From positions 232,927 to 296,926 of the forward strand of contig CAKOOM010000002.1 in assembly GCA_934098395.1 (NCBI GenBank): DNA of 64,000 nucleotides, given 5' to 3'. The stretch comes from an uncultured Bacilli bacterium (GTDB lineage: Bacteria > Bacillota_I > Bacilli_A > RF39 > UBA660). How positions within the stretch are numbered: position 1 is the first letter of the stretch; each line of letters starts with the position of its first letter. Under the pieces are notes generated by a model, which saw nothing but the letters and a program-made list of their open reading frames with translations, did no database searches and was not told the origin of the DNA. Shown here in pieces: positions 26,471 to 35,183 of this stretch. Made by a program: the position numbers and the translations under genes.

Positions 26471-28645
26471 TTAGATATACATATTTTTTATTAAATTAAG
26501 TAAGTTTGTTTTACGAGTATCAATATAATTATTATTTACTCCATATAGAAAGGCTTCAGGAGAACCTACTAAAATTAGCTTTTCTTTTGCTCTAGTTACG
26601 GCGGTATATATTAATTTGTTATATAACATACGATTAAATGATTTAGAAAATGGCATTATTACCATTTTGAATTCTCCACCTTGAGATTTGTGAACGCTTA
26701 TAGCATAACCATGAGTAAAGTTAATAAAATCTTTAGCTGTATAGGTTACTCGTGTAGAATCAAAGTTAATAATTACTTCAATTTTTTTTGACTTGTTAGT
26801 AGTAATAGATTCGATATATCCGATATCACCGTTTGAAATACAATTATCACTATCATTTACTAATTGAAGAACTTTATCACCCTCACGATAAGTTATTTCT
26901 CCGGAAGTTACTTCGTTTTTATCGTTACTTTTAGGATTAAAGATATCTTTTAACATTTTATTTAGAGAATCTATACCACTTGATGATTTATACATAGGAG
27001 ATAATATTTGAATATCTTTTTCAGTATAGCCTTTTTCAATAGCTCTTAAGACAATATCTTTAATAGTTGGTAGAATTGATTCGTTAGAGCATGTGACAAA
27101 ATTATAGTCATCATACTTTGAAAGGAAGTTTTCAGAGATACTTTTATTTTTTATTTCATAAGCTAGAGTGGTAATGAAACTATCTTCAGTTTGACGATAG
27201 AGATTGTTTAATTTTACGACATCGAAACAATCACAATCAATTAAATCTTTTAGAACTTGTCCTTGACTGACACTAGGTAATTGATGATAGTCTCCCACTA
27301 GGATTAGTTTGGCATCTTTAGTTATTCCTTTTAGAAGACATGACATTAATGTAGTATCAATCATACTGGCTTCATCTACGATGATATAGCTTTCTTTATT
27401 GGGATTGTATTCACCTATTTGAAATTCATTGGCTTCTTTATCCCATGATAAATATTTATGAATAGTAGATGATTTTAGAGAAGTTATATCCATTAACTTT
27501 CTAGCTGCTCTACCAGTTGGAGCTAAGAGAGCTAATTTATCTGGTTTCAATCCATTAATTTCTATTAATAATTTTACTATACATTTAATAATAGTAGTTT
27601 TTCCTGTACCTGGGCCACCAGTTATTATAGTAAAATTGTTATTTAAAGCTTTAGTAATAGCATCTTTTTGAGAATTATCATAAGTAATTCCAGTTACTAG
27701 TTCTAATCCACGTATAAGTGTTTCTAATTTAGGTAATTTTCTTCTCTTTTTATTATTTAATTCAACAAGTCTCTTGGCAATGTATTTTTCATCTTCGTAC
27801 ATGGAATATAGAAAATATTTATCTTTATCGATAATAATTCTTTTTAATTTAGATAATTTTAATAAAATATAAGTAAATTCTTCAGTCGTTATATTATCAG
27901 TATATTTAGAAATACTATCAAACATTTCGTCAAAGTATAGATAAGTATCACCTTTATTAAAAGTTAAGACGTTCATGATATTTATAGTTAGCGCTTGAAG
28001 TCTTCTTTCATCATTTAATTGATATCCGATATTTCTAGCTATTTTATCTAAATCAGAAAAATTTATATCAATATCTTCTTTGATATCATAAATATTATTA
28101 TTAATTATATTCATGGTATTATTGTTATATCTTTTCATAATTGCAATAGCTGTTTTAGTAGTAAATCCCATGGAAGTTAGTTCAAGTACAATGTGCGAAG
28201 TTGTTTGATATTCATCAAGAATTTCTGCTATTTTATTAATTTTTTCCTTTGATAGTCTGGGAATGCCAGATAAGTTTGATTTATCTTCTTGAATTAATTT
28301 TATGGCGTCTTTCCCTAATTTATCAACAATTCTTTCAGCAGTTTTCTCTCCGATAGGAAATAAATCTGATGAGAGAAAATCAATTAGTTCTTCTTTTTCT
28401 GTAGGAAGAATTATTTCATAATTTTTAACAACAAATTGATTACCATACTTGGGATGGGTTACAAAGTCCCCCTCCATTTTATAGGTAGCTTTATAAATTA
28501 ATTCATCAAAAATACCGGTAAAGGTTATGACTTTATTTACTTTATCTTCTTCGGAACTTTCTTTTATTCTTATAAGTCCAACAAGATAACCGTTTTTTTG
28601 ATTAGAAAAGATATCTTCAATGTATGTTCCTTTAATATATGACAT
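26471..28645 (-). CDS. recD2: ATP-dependent DNA helicase RecD2
   Basis: 724 aa. RecD-like helicase outside RecBCD: N-terminal OB domain, helix-hairpin-helix segments (about 90-200), then SF1B motor: Walker A ITGGPGTGKTTIIK near 340, Walker B YIIVDEASMID, motif III LILVGDYHQLPS, motif VI AVTRAKEKL. Unwinds 5'-3' in DNA repair and fork processing. AGGTGAT site before the ATG. No recB/recC or addAB genes nearby. Confidence 0.95.
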   Translation of the reverse strand: MSYIKGTYIEDIFSNQKNGYLVGLIRIKESSEEDKVNKVITFTGIFDELIYKATYKMEGDFVTHPKYGNQFVVKNYEIILPTEKEELIDFLSSDLFPIGEKTAERIVDKLGKDAIKLIQEDKSNLSGIPRLSKEKINKIAEILDEYQTTSHIVLELTSMGFTTKTAIAIMKRYNNNTMNIINNNIYDIKEDIDINFSDLDKIARNIGYQLNDERRLQALTINIMNVLTFNKGDTYLYFDEMFDSISKYTDNITTEEFTYILLKLSKLKRIIIDKDKYFLYSMYEDEKYIAKRLVELNNKKRRKLPKLETLIRGLELVTGITYDNSQKDAITKALNNNFTIITGGPGTGKTTIIKCIVKLLIEINGLKPDKLALLAPTGRAARKLMDITSLKSSTIHKYLSWDKEANEFQIGEYNPNKESYIIVDEASMIDTTLMSCLLKGITKDAKLILVGDYHQLPSVSQGQVLKDLIDCDCFDVVKLNNLYRQTEDSFITTLAYEIKNKSISENFLSKYDDYNFVTCSNESILPTIKDIVLRAIEKGYTEKDIQILSPMYKSSSGIDSLNKMLKDIFNPKSNDKNEVTSGEITYREGDKVLQLVNDSDNCISNGDIGYIESITTNKSKKIEVIINFDSTRVTYTAKDFINFTHGYAISVHKSQGGEFKMVIMPFSKSFNRMLYNKLIYTAVTRAKEKLILVGSPEAFLYGVNNNYIDTRKTNLLNLIKNMYI

Positions 28646-28686
28646 AATATCACCTAATAAAAGTATAACATAAATTTGATTTTTAT

Positions 28687-29331
28687 TTAATCTAAATCAC
28701 GATATTTAATTACAAAGATACTGGTGTCTTTGTAAAAAGCATAAAAAATATCTTCTAGGTTAAGTTTCTTTTTCTTTAAAAGATTATCAACGAAAGATTT
28801 TTCTTTATGCATTTCTTTTAAGGTTTCATATTGAATTTTACCATCTAGGATAAGTGGCAAAGGTAATGGTGTTTTAGTTTTATCTTGATAACTAAAAATA
28901 GATAATGTACCATTATTTTCTAAGATAGCATACTCAACATCTTCGATGTTTCGATAGCCTTTTTCTCTTAATTGGGTTAACAAATCGTCTAAATTATACT
29001 TTTGTCTAATCATTTCATTATAGTTTACTTTACCATTTTTTATGATAAAAGAAGGTGAACCATCTAGAACAGTTCTTAATTTAGGATTTTTAAGACTTGA
29101 ATATGAAAGAATAATTTGTAAAAATACTAAGGTTATTATAGGAATGATTGATGACATAATACTTTCTTTAGGATTTTCGATACAGATGGCTACTAATTCA
29201 GCAATCAAGATAGATACGATTAGGTCAACAATACCTAGTTGCCCTACTTCTCTTTTACCCATAATACGATAAATAAAAATAATAAATATATAGAAAAAGA
29301 TCATTCTTAAAATTATTGCTATATATTCCAT
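28687..29331 (-). CDS. DUF421 (YetF/YrbG-type) membrane protein
   Basis: 214 aa from the ATG at 29331 (GGTGA site). Three N-terminal helices (about 5-80) including FIYRIMGKREVGQLGIVDLIVSI motif pieces, then the soluble DUF421 domain with DGSPSFIIKNGK and MIRQKYNLDDLLTQLREKG. The family is of unknown function, often in spore or membrane contexts. It diverges from the TIGR04086-like gene. Confidence 0.88.
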   Translation of the reverse strand: MEYIAIILRMIFFYIFIIFIYRIMGKREVGQLGIVDLIVSILIAELVAICIENPKESIMSSIIPIITLVFLQIILSYSSLKNPKLRTVLDGSPSFIIKNGKVNYNEMIRQKYNLDDLLTQLREKGYRNIEDVEYAILENNGTLSIFSYQDKTKTPLPLPLILDGKIQYETLKEMHKEKSFVDNLLKKKKLNLEDIFYAFYKDTSIFVIKYRDLD

Positions 29332-29404
29332 AATAATCACCAATATTATTATTGACAAGTCATAATTAAATATACTAAAACATAGATATTACTAGGTGAT
29401 TTAT

Positions 29405-29752
29405 GTGAAGATAAAATATTTAATTAGTTATGGATATTTATTTGGATTAATTCTTATTCTGACTATTGCATCTTCTGTTTTATGTTATTTTACTAATTTA
29501 GATATTAAAATATTTAAAATAATTATACCTATTATATCTTTATTAATTGGTGGTATAGTACTTGGTAGGAATACCAAAGAAAAAGCTTATCTTGAAGGAA
29601 TTAAATATACGGTACCATATATTTTATTTTGTGTTATTTGGATGATTATATTTGGTTATAAGTTTAATCTAGGAGTTATGGTACTAAGTTTAATTTATTT
29701 ACTTAGTGGTATAATTGGAACAATTATTGGAATTAACTTAAAGAAAAATTAA
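29405..29752 (+). CDS. TIGR04086-family small membrane protein
   Basis: 115 aa from a GTG at 29405, with AGGTGA at 29394-29399. Four hydrophobic helices and a short basic end, with SLLIGGIVLGRNTKEKAYLEG between helices two and three, as in the TIGR04086 membrane family. Function unknown. A TTGACA hexamer at 29352-29357 may drive it, but the -10 (CTAAAA) is poor. Confidence 0.75.
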   Translation: MKIKYLISYGYLFGLILILTIASSVLCYFTNLDIKIFKIIIPIISLLIGGIVLGRNTKEKAYLEGIKYTVPYILFCVIWMIIFGYKFNLGVMVLSLIYLLSGIIGTIIGINLKKN

Positions 29753-29790
29753 AATAATATCCCCCTTTAATAAGGGGGATTATTATTTAT
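29753..29790. terminator. bidirectional terminator between convergent genes
   Basis: A long stem with a C5/G5 core (about 29753-29767 with 29770-29786, one bulge) lies between the stop of the membrane protein (+) and the end of the 98-aa gene (-). It is AT-rich on both flanks. Confidence 0.65.
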
Positions 29791-30079
29791 AAATATCTTT
29801 AATACTAGAGATAGGAATTTGTTCATTATCAATAGTTACTAAATTATTGTTATAAATACCAATTATCTTTTTTTCAATAGTTTTATTGCCAATAACGATA
29901 TTTACTTTAGTACGATATATAAAATTATTAGAAGATAAAATATTATTTATTTTTTTTCTTATATCTATTATAGATAGTACTTCGTTATGATCATCTCTCA
30001 TATTAGACATATATACTTCTTTATTATTATTAAAATGTTTATCTTTTTTCATTTGATATATTTTAGGTAAATCTTCCAT
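29783..30079 (-). CDS. hypothetical protein, 98 aa
   Basis: GGGAGG site before the ATG. No membrane segment. N-terminal half basic and polar; the C-terminal half (about 55-98) looks like a small beta-barrel of alternating hydrophobic residues (KVNIVIG, KIIGIYNNNLVTI). Not recognised. Transcribed alone, divergent from rodA. Confidence 0.5.
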   Translation of the reverse strand: MEDLPKIYQMKKDKHFNNNKEVYMSNMRDDHNEVLSIIDIRKKINNILSSNNFIYRTKVNIVIGNKTIEKKIIGIYNNNLVTIDNEQIPISSIKDIYK

Positions 30080-30184
30080 GTTATTCCTCCCTGATGAATT
30101 ATATGTTTATATATCACAAATATTATTTTTTAGTATTAAAAAGCTTAGTATTGTGTTAAAATATAAATACAAGGATGTGATAAC

Positions 30185-31315
30185 TTGAAGAATATATCTA
30201 AGTTTAAAGTAGATTTAAATATATTGATACCTATTTTTTTATTCTTTATTATTAGTATTGTATCAATATATTCGACGAAGAATTTGCTTGGAGTAGAATT
30301 TCAAAATCTATGGATAAAGCAATGTATTTGGTATTTTATAGGAATATCTTTAGCATATTTAACAATGGCTCTAGGTAATAAGTTTTTATATAATAATGCT
30401 TATATATTTTATATCATTGGAGTTGTTTCCTTGATATTGGTATTGCTACTAGGGGTGGATGTTAAGGGAGCTAAGTGTTGGTTTAAGATTCCTTTTCTTG
30501 GAACAATTCAACCAAGCGAATTTATGAAAATATTTTTAATTATTACTTTGTCGAGAATGATTAATAGTTTTAATACAACGTATAGAAATCCGGATACAGT
30601 AGATGAATTTAAATTTATTATTAAAGTTATGATAATAGTATTTATTCCTTCGGTATTGACTTTTATTGAACCAGATACGGGAGCCGTTATAATGTATTTA
30701 ATTATTACGTTTATAATGTTATTTGTAGGTGGTTTTAAGAAACGATGGTTTATTTTAACTATTTTATTATTTGCAGTAGTTATTGGTTCGTTTTTGGGAT
30801 TATATTATTTAAAACAAGATTTATTTATTGACATTTTTGGGACTTCTTTCTTTTATCGAATGGATAGAATTACTAATTGGTCGGCATCAGAAGGAATGCA
30901 GTTGAGAAACTCTTTGATTGCAGTTGGATCGGCTGGTGTATCAGGACATGGAGTTAATCATACTCCAATATATTTTCCGGAAATGCAGACAGACTTTATA
31001 TTTTCAGTATTTGCATCAAATACAGGTTTTATTGGAGCTATTTCATTAATTGTTATTATGGTATTTTTTGATTTAACTTTAATTAGTTATGTAAATAAAA
31101 CATCAAATACGACGGATAAATATGCGATTGGTGGAATTATTGGAGTATTAATATTTCAGCAAATATATAATATTTCAATGACAGTTGGTCTCTTGCCAAT
31201 TATGGGTATTACATTACCATTTATTTCTTATGGTGGTTCTTCACTACTTTCATATATGTTACTTCTTGGACTTATATTTAATATATCTAATGAAAGTTTA
31301 AGATATACGAATTAA
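30185..31315 (+). CDS. rodA: rod-shape/division SEDS peptidoglycan polymerase (RodA/FtsW)
   Basis: 376 aa, TTG start with AAGGA at 30171-30175. Ten membrane helices; SEDS motifs: QPSEFMKI, FIEPDTGAVIMY (conserved Asp of the polymerase site), YRMDRITNW, MQLRNSLIAVGSAGVSGHG and TLPFISYGGSS. Polymerises glycan strands from lipid II with a class B PBP. RodA is favoured because no division genes adjoin; FtsW remains possible. It shows the organism has a cell wall, unlike true Mycoplasmas. Confidence 0.9.
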   Translation: MKNISKFKVDLNILIPIFLFFIISIVSIYSTKNLLGVEFQNLWIKQCIWYFIGISLAYLTMALGNKFLYNNAYIFYIIGVVSLILVLLLGVDVKGAKCWFKIPFLGTIQPSEFMKIFLIITLSRMINSFNTTYRNPDTVDEFKFIIKVMIIVFIPSVLTFIEPDTGAVIMYLIITFIMLFVGGFKKRWFILTILLFAVVIGSFLGLYYLKQDLFIDIFGTSFFYRMDRITNWSASEGMQLRNSLIAVGSAGVSGHGVNHTPIYFPEMQTDFIFSVFASNTGFIGAISLIVIMVFFDLTLISYVNKTSNTTDKYAIGGIIGVLIFQQIYNISMTVGLLPIMGITLPFISYGGSSLLSYMLLLGLIFNISNESLRYTN

Positions 31316-31352
31316 AAGAAACTAATTTTAGTAAAAACTAGTTTCTTTTTTA
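31314..31352 (+). terminator. terminator of rodA
   Basis: An 11-base arm (31314-31324) pairs with 31339-31349, followed by T-rich sequence; it starts at the rodA stop codon. It may also end the convergent FGE-like gene. Confidence 0.75.
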
Positions 31353-31378
31353 TTTTCTAAAAAATTATTTTATTATAC

Positions 31379-33133
31379 TCAAGCAGCGGACAAAACCAAG
31401 CGAAACGAGGCGCTGCTGTTCGCATTACCATTGTAGTCGATCGAGTGGAACGCACCCGCACTAGGGCCAAGGTTGTAGAAACCACCACGCATGAACCACG
31501 GATCACTGGAACTAACAAATCTCGCGTTATCACTATACCATCCAGCTGTTTCAAATAAAGCATGGCCCCCACATGTTGCAATCGTACATGAATTATTACT
31601 TGTTATGGAATATGTATCATAATACTTACTATCTGGCAGTGTACTAAAACCTGAATTTCCTATTGTATTATTATAATTACCCATTACATATTCTGCGGCA
31701 CCACCGGACATATCATACACACCAGTAATATTACCGGTAGTACTAGCTTTTGTTCCTAAAGTTCTATTGCTGGCATAACTCCCACTTGTTGTTTTTCCAT
31801 CCCAGGTGTATGTTCCATTAACACTTTCACTTGCATCCCAGGTGTATGTTCCACCACTTCTTCCGGTATAATAACTACTTGAATTATTGATATATATTTC
31901 TTCATTTATTCCATAATTAGAATGTGATAAATAAGCCACAGCTCCCCACTCACTATTTTTCATCATGTGCGCGTCTATTTTTGATGTGGAACCGTATGTA
32001 CTGGTGCCAAATTTTTGGGCTGTTGAAAATTGAGTACTCACATTTTGATTTCTTAATGAACTTAGATTAGGTTTTACGGTTGGTGTTGTCGCATCACCAG
32101 TTGTTTCAAACTTACCTACCCAGATACCATTTAATTCTGTGTCCCCGAAAGTAAAAGCTGGATGGGTTCGGTAACTTCCTACCGTGGTACCGATTGATTT
32201 AGTTGTTGTTTTATTTTCAAATACAATATCAATTGTTTGTTCACTACTATTACTACTTTCTGTGGTAGTCCATATTTTATATTTATACCTAGGTATCCAT
32301 ACGAGATATGCCAATATATCTGACTCGGCTACCAATACATCTGTAGTATCTAGATATTTACTTCTTGATGAAGATGTTGTTAATACGACATTAGCCCATT
32401 TTTTACTTTCATAATTATACCAATTAGAGTCATTTTTAGATATTGTTTTAATTGTTGTTTCACTACCGCTGTTATCTATGACTACTGGTATCATGCCATC
32501 ATCTAATTCAGGTGTTGCTCCGTTTAAAATACTTTCACTATATGCTTTTGCTTCATCAGTACACTCACCGTTTAGCGATAGACTAAATGATTGGCTTTGA
32601 GTTTCAGTACTTGTTTCTTCTTTATCTAGCCAGATATATAAATAATAAGTGTTGGTTGTTGATCCATTGTATTCTTTTGAAGACAAGAGCTCTATTTTAT
32701 CTCCTTGACTTGTACCAGTAAATGTTCCTGATGTAACCAATCCAGTTTCACAACTAGTATCTGAGGTAGTTAAGGCATATTTAAAATTATTACTGTTAGA
32801 TAGACCATTTCCTATTTCATTGATATCTAACCATAAATCCATATAGATAGAATTATTATTTATAGTTTGTGTTCTTGTAGTTAGCGTTCTTTTTATAGCG
32901 TGTGTTCCAGTACAGCTATCTGGCATTAAATGAGTATCATTACTTGAAATTGTTCCACCAATATCGGCAGAACATGACATTTTTTTATCTATAGTATTTT
33001 TATCTATAGTAAAAGTTAACTCTGTTTTTTGAGATTCGCTAGTTTGCCAATTATAATATGCAAGAGAGCCGCCAATTATGGTAAAGGTTATTGTTAACAT
33101 TATTAAGATTATGATTAAATTCTTGTTTTTCAT
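31379..33133 (-). CDS. exported FGE/C-type-lectin-like surface protein with GC-rich variable-type end
   Basis: 584 aa. N-terminus resembles SipW-dependent TasA/camelysin-type signals (hydrophobic stretch, then GGSLAYYNWQTSES), followed by a beta-rich domain to about 200 and a FGE-sulfatase-like domain (IPRYKYKIW; HMMKNSEWGAVAYL; GVYDMSGGAAEYV; WFMRGG; SFRLVL). The FGE catalytic cysteines are absent, so it is a binding fold, not an enzyme. Residues about 552-576 (31406-31480) are 56% GC; 14 of 27 codons from 552 to 578 end in C, against an AT-rich background. It lies exactly where lectin-fold diversity-generating retroelement targets vary. TGA stop. AGGTGAG site before the ATG. Paralog of the next gene. 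Confidence 0.8.
   Translation of the reverse strand: MKNKNLIIILIMLTITFTIIGGSLAYYNWQTSESQKTELTFTIDKNTIDKKMSCSADIGGTISSNDTHLMPDSCTGTHAIKRTLTTRTQTINNNSIYMDLWLDINEIGNGLSNSNNFKYALTTSDTSCETGLVTSGTFTGTSQGDKIELLSSKEYNGSTTNTYYLYIWLDKEETSTETQSQSFSLSLNGECTDEAKAYSESILNGATPELDDGMIPVVIDNSGSETTIKTISKNDSNWYNYESKKWANVVLTTSSSRSKYLDTTDVLVAESDILAYLVWIPRYKYKIWTTTESSNSSEQTIDIVFENKTTTKSIGTTVGSYRTHPAFTFGDTELNGIWVGKFETTGDATTPTVKPNLSSLRNQNVSTQFSTAQKFGTSTYGSTSKIDAHMMKNSEWGAVAYLSHSNYGINEEIYINNSSSYYTGRSGGTYTWDASESVNGTYTWDGKTTSGSYASNRTLGTKASTTGNITGVYDMSGGAAEYVMGNYNNTIGNSGFSTLPDSKYYDTYSITSNNSCTIATCGGHALFETAGWYSDNARFVSSSDPWFMRGGFYNLGPSAGAFHSIDYNGNANSSASFRLVLSAA
31406..31480 (-). other. candidate retroelement-type variable region
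   Basis: 75-base GC-rich island (42 G/C) coding the segment between the RGG and FRLVL motifs of the lectin-like domain. Codons are mainly TTC, TAC, AAC, GGC, CAC, ATC, GAC, AGC and GCC, which are all reachable from AAC by changing A. The conserved 3' border (CGC TTG GTT TTG) could be the homing-initiation end. No template repeat was found in this window, so the call is inference. Confidence 0.55.
31801..31853 (-). repeat. short direct repeat inside the surface protein gene
   Basis: A 17-base unit occurs twice (31801-31817 and 31837-31853), 36 bases apart, encoding GTYTWD twice in frame. It is absent from the paralog, suggesting a recent in-frame duplication in the lectin-like domain. Confidence 0.7.
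32681..32996 (-). repeat. copy 1 of near-identical 316-base paralog block
   Basis: Matches 34681-34996 with one difference in 316 bases (A/G at 32717 against 34717). Encodes the N-terminal beta-rich domain. The flanking coding sequence is clearly more diverged, which suggests gene conversion or recent duplication under constraint. Just beyond it this copy carries a 15-base tandem duplication (extra NTIDK). Confidence 0.85.
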
Positions 33134-33143
33134 CTATCTCACC

Positions 33144-33185
33144 TATCATATAACTATGATACCGCAAGAAGTATTAGGATGTCAA
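33144..33185 (-). promoter_or_regulatory. promoter with palindromic operator-like site, paralog 1
   Basis: Minus strand TTGACA (33180-33185), 18-base spacer, TATCAT (33156-33161). The -10 is one arm of a perfect palindrome TATCAT-N6-ATGATA (33144-33161), placed like a repressor operator. The same palindrome is found upstream of the paralog. Confidence 0.6.
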
Positions 33186-33195
33186 CGAGTTTTGG

Positions 33196-33237
33196 ATAAA
33201 AAATAATACTTTTTCACTATATGGAAAAAGCATTATT
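33196..33237 (-). terminator. terminator of paralog 2
   Basis: Stem 33202-33214 with 33224-33237 (G-T pair allowed) and an 8- to 9-base loop, then six T on the minus strand. Nearly identical to the hairpin at 35184-35225. Confidence 0.75.
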
Positions 33238-33270
33238 TTGTCTTTTTTATATTTATATTATATTTTTTTA

Positions 33271-35118
33271 TTAATCAATATATACAATGACTGAACGAAA
33301 TGTAACATTGGTAGCTAAATCCCCTGTACCAAAGCCAGCATATAATTCACCTGTTTCGGCAGCATTGCCACCATAACATCCGCCACCACGAAGAATCCAT
33401 GGAGAACTTGTACTGAGACTATATATCTCTCTATCATACCAACCGGCCGTTTCAGATAAAGCATGCCCGTAACATATCCCGTTATTACACGCAGTAAGTG
33501 AACTGGTAGTAGTATAATCATCATAATACTTGCTATCCGGTTTACCATTAAAACCAGCATAATTAGTACCTGTCGTTGCTTCCCATGATTTTCTACTTGC
33601 TCCCCATGTTGTACTGGCTCCGCTGTAATACCCCATCACATATTCCAACGTACCTCCAGACATATCATATATTCCCGTAATGTTACCAGTGGTGCTAGCC
33701 TTTGTACCTAGAGTTCTATCATCGGCGTATTCTCCAATTTTTCCATTGTATGATATTATTTTTCCATCCCAAGTATATGCTCCACCCCCACTGGTATTAG
33801 CATAACATGATCTTACTTCTCCAGCACTTCTTCCAGTATAATATCCTGTACTGTTATTTGAATACATTTCTTCATCTATTCCATAAATTGAGTGTGCTAG
33901 ATATGCGGTAGCTCCCCACTCGCTATTCTTCATCATATGCGCATCTACTTTTGATGTTGAACCGTATTCGCTGGTGCCAAATTTTTGTGCTGTTTCAAAT
34001 TGCATACTTACTTTTAAAGTTCTCAACGCTAATGAATTTGGCTTTATGCTTAAATCATCTATTGGTTCACCTGCTATTTCGTATCGTGCACTATCTCCTG
34101 TCGTTTCAAACTTACCTACCCATATACCATTTAATTCGGTATTGCCAAAAGTAAAGGCTGGATGTGTACGGTAACTTCCTACCGTAGTACCAGTTGATTT
34201 AGTTGTTGTTTTATTTTCAAATACAATATCAATTGTTTGTTCGTTACCATTGCTACTTTCTGTCGTAGTCCATATTTTATATTTATATCTAGGTATCCAT
34301 ACCAAGTATGCCAATATATCTGATTCGGATACAGACACTCCGGTAGTATTCAGATATTTGCTTCTTGATGAAGATGTTGTTAAAACGACATTAGCCCATT
34401 TTTTATTCTCATAATTATACCAATTCGAATCATTTCTTTTGATAGTTTTTACAGTTGTTTCACTACCGCTATTATCTATGACTACTGGTATCATGCCATC
34501 ATCTAATTCAGGTGTTGCTCCGTTTAAAATACTTTCACTGTATACTATTTGCGAATCACTACATTCACCGTTTAGGGATAGACTGAATGATTGGCTTTGA
34601 GTTTCAGTACTTGTTTCAGCACTATCTAACCAAATATATAAATAATAAGTGTTGGTTGTTGAATCATTGTATTCATTTGAAGACAAGAGCTCTATTTTAT
34701 CTCCTTGACTTGTACCGGTAAATGTTCCTGATGTAACCAATCCAGTTTCACAACTAGTATCTGAGGTAGTTAAGGCATATTTAAAATTATTACTGTTAGA
34801 TAGACCATTTCCTATTTCATTGATATCTAACCATAAATCCATATAGATAGAATTATTATTTATAGTTTGTGTTCTTGTAGTTAGCGTTCTTTTTATAGCG
34901 TGTGTTCCAGTACAGCTATCTGGCATTAAATGAGTATCATTACTTGAAATTGTTCCACCAATATCGGCAGAACATGACATTTTTTTATCTATAGTAAAAG
35001 TTAACTCTGTTTTTTGTGATTCACTAGTTTGCCATGTGAAATAAGCTAGAGTTCCACCCATTATGGTAAAGGTTATCGTTAACATCATTAAAATTATGAT
35101 TAAATTCTTGTTTTTCAT
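33271..35118 (-). CDS. exported FGE/C-type-lectin-like surface protein, paralog
   Basis: 615 aa, same architecture as the downstream paralog: hydrophobic export signal with GGTLAYFTWQTSES, shared beta-rich domain, then FGE-like domain (IPRYKYKIW; GIYDMSGGTLEYV; WILRGGG; TFRSVIV). The FGE catalytic cysteine pair is not in place. The last 120 bases are 46% GC but codons end in a mix of T, A and C, unlike the C-ending set of its paralog, so this copy looks fixed or differently evolved. A cysteine pair (CNNGIC) and extra 30 residues lie in the lectin-like part. Function: surface recognition or adhesion, by inference. Confidence 0.8.
   Translation of the reverse strand: MKNKNLIIILMMLTITFTIMGGTLAYFTWQTSESQKTELTFTIDKKMSCSADIGGTISSNDTHLMPDSCTGTHAIKRTLTTRTQTINNNSIYMDLWLDINEIGNGLSNSNNFKYALTTSDTSCETGLVTSGTFTGTSQGDKIELLSSNEYNDSTTNTYYLYIWLDSAETSTETQSQSFSLSLNGECSDSQIVYSESILNGATPELDDGMIPVVIDNSGSETTVKTIKRNDSNWYNYENKKWANVVLTTSSSRSKYLNTTGVSVSESDILAYLVWIPRYKYKIWTTTESSNGNEQTIDIVFENKTTTKSTGTTVGSYRTHPAFTFGNTELNGIWVGKFETTGDSARYEIAGEPIDDLSIKPNSLALRTLKVSMQFETAQKFGTSEYGSTSKVDAHMMKNSEWGATAYLAHSIYGIDEEMYSNNSTGYYTGRSAGEVRSCYANTSGGGAYTWDGKIISYNGKIGEYADDRTLGTKASTTGNITGIYDMSGGTLEYVMGYYSGASTTWGASRKSWEATTGTNYAGFNGKPDSKYYDDYTTTSSLTACNNGICYGHALSETAGWYDREIYSLSTSSPWILRGGGCYGGNAAETGELYAGFGTGDLATNVTFRSVIVYID
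34681..34996 (-). repeat. copy 2 of near-identical 316-base paralog block
   Basis: Partner of 32681-32996, offset by exactly 2000 bases, one mismatch. See that entry for the interpretation. Confidence 0.85.
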
Positions 35119-35128
35119 CTATCTCACC

Positions 35129-35172
35129 TATCATATAACTATGATACCGCAAAAAAATAGTTAGGATGTCAA
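35129..35172 (-). promoter_or_regulatory. promoter-like region with the same palindrome, paralog 2
   Basis: TATCAT-N6-ATGATA palindrome at 35129-35146, with TTGACA at 35167-35172. Here the spacer is 20 bases, longer than ideal, because of an extended T tract. It would make this copy weaker than the other, or dependent on an activator. Confidence 0.5.
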
Positions 35173-35183
35173 CGGGTTTTTGA

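Noticed and set aside
29352..29380. TTGACA upstream of the TIGR04086-like gene as a firm promoter
   Set aside because: No convincing -10 at 16-18 bases; only CTAAAA is available.
31357..31581. Alternative minus-strand frame over the GC-rich end of the surface protein
   Set aside because: Overlaps the real frame that has the conserved RGG...FRLVL motif; open only because the island is GC-rich.
31379..35118. The two paralogs as true formylglycine-generating (sulfatase-activating) enzymes
   Set aside because: The fold motifs are there, but the catalytic cysteine pair near the C-terminus is absent and no sulfatase gene is near. They carry export signals of the TasA/SipW kind.
31379..35118. The two paralogs as type IV pilins because of their hydrophobic start beside pilin genes
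   Set aside because: They lack the Gly-Phe cleavage site and Glu +5; the GG(S/T)LAY motif after the helix fits a signal-peptidase site instead.
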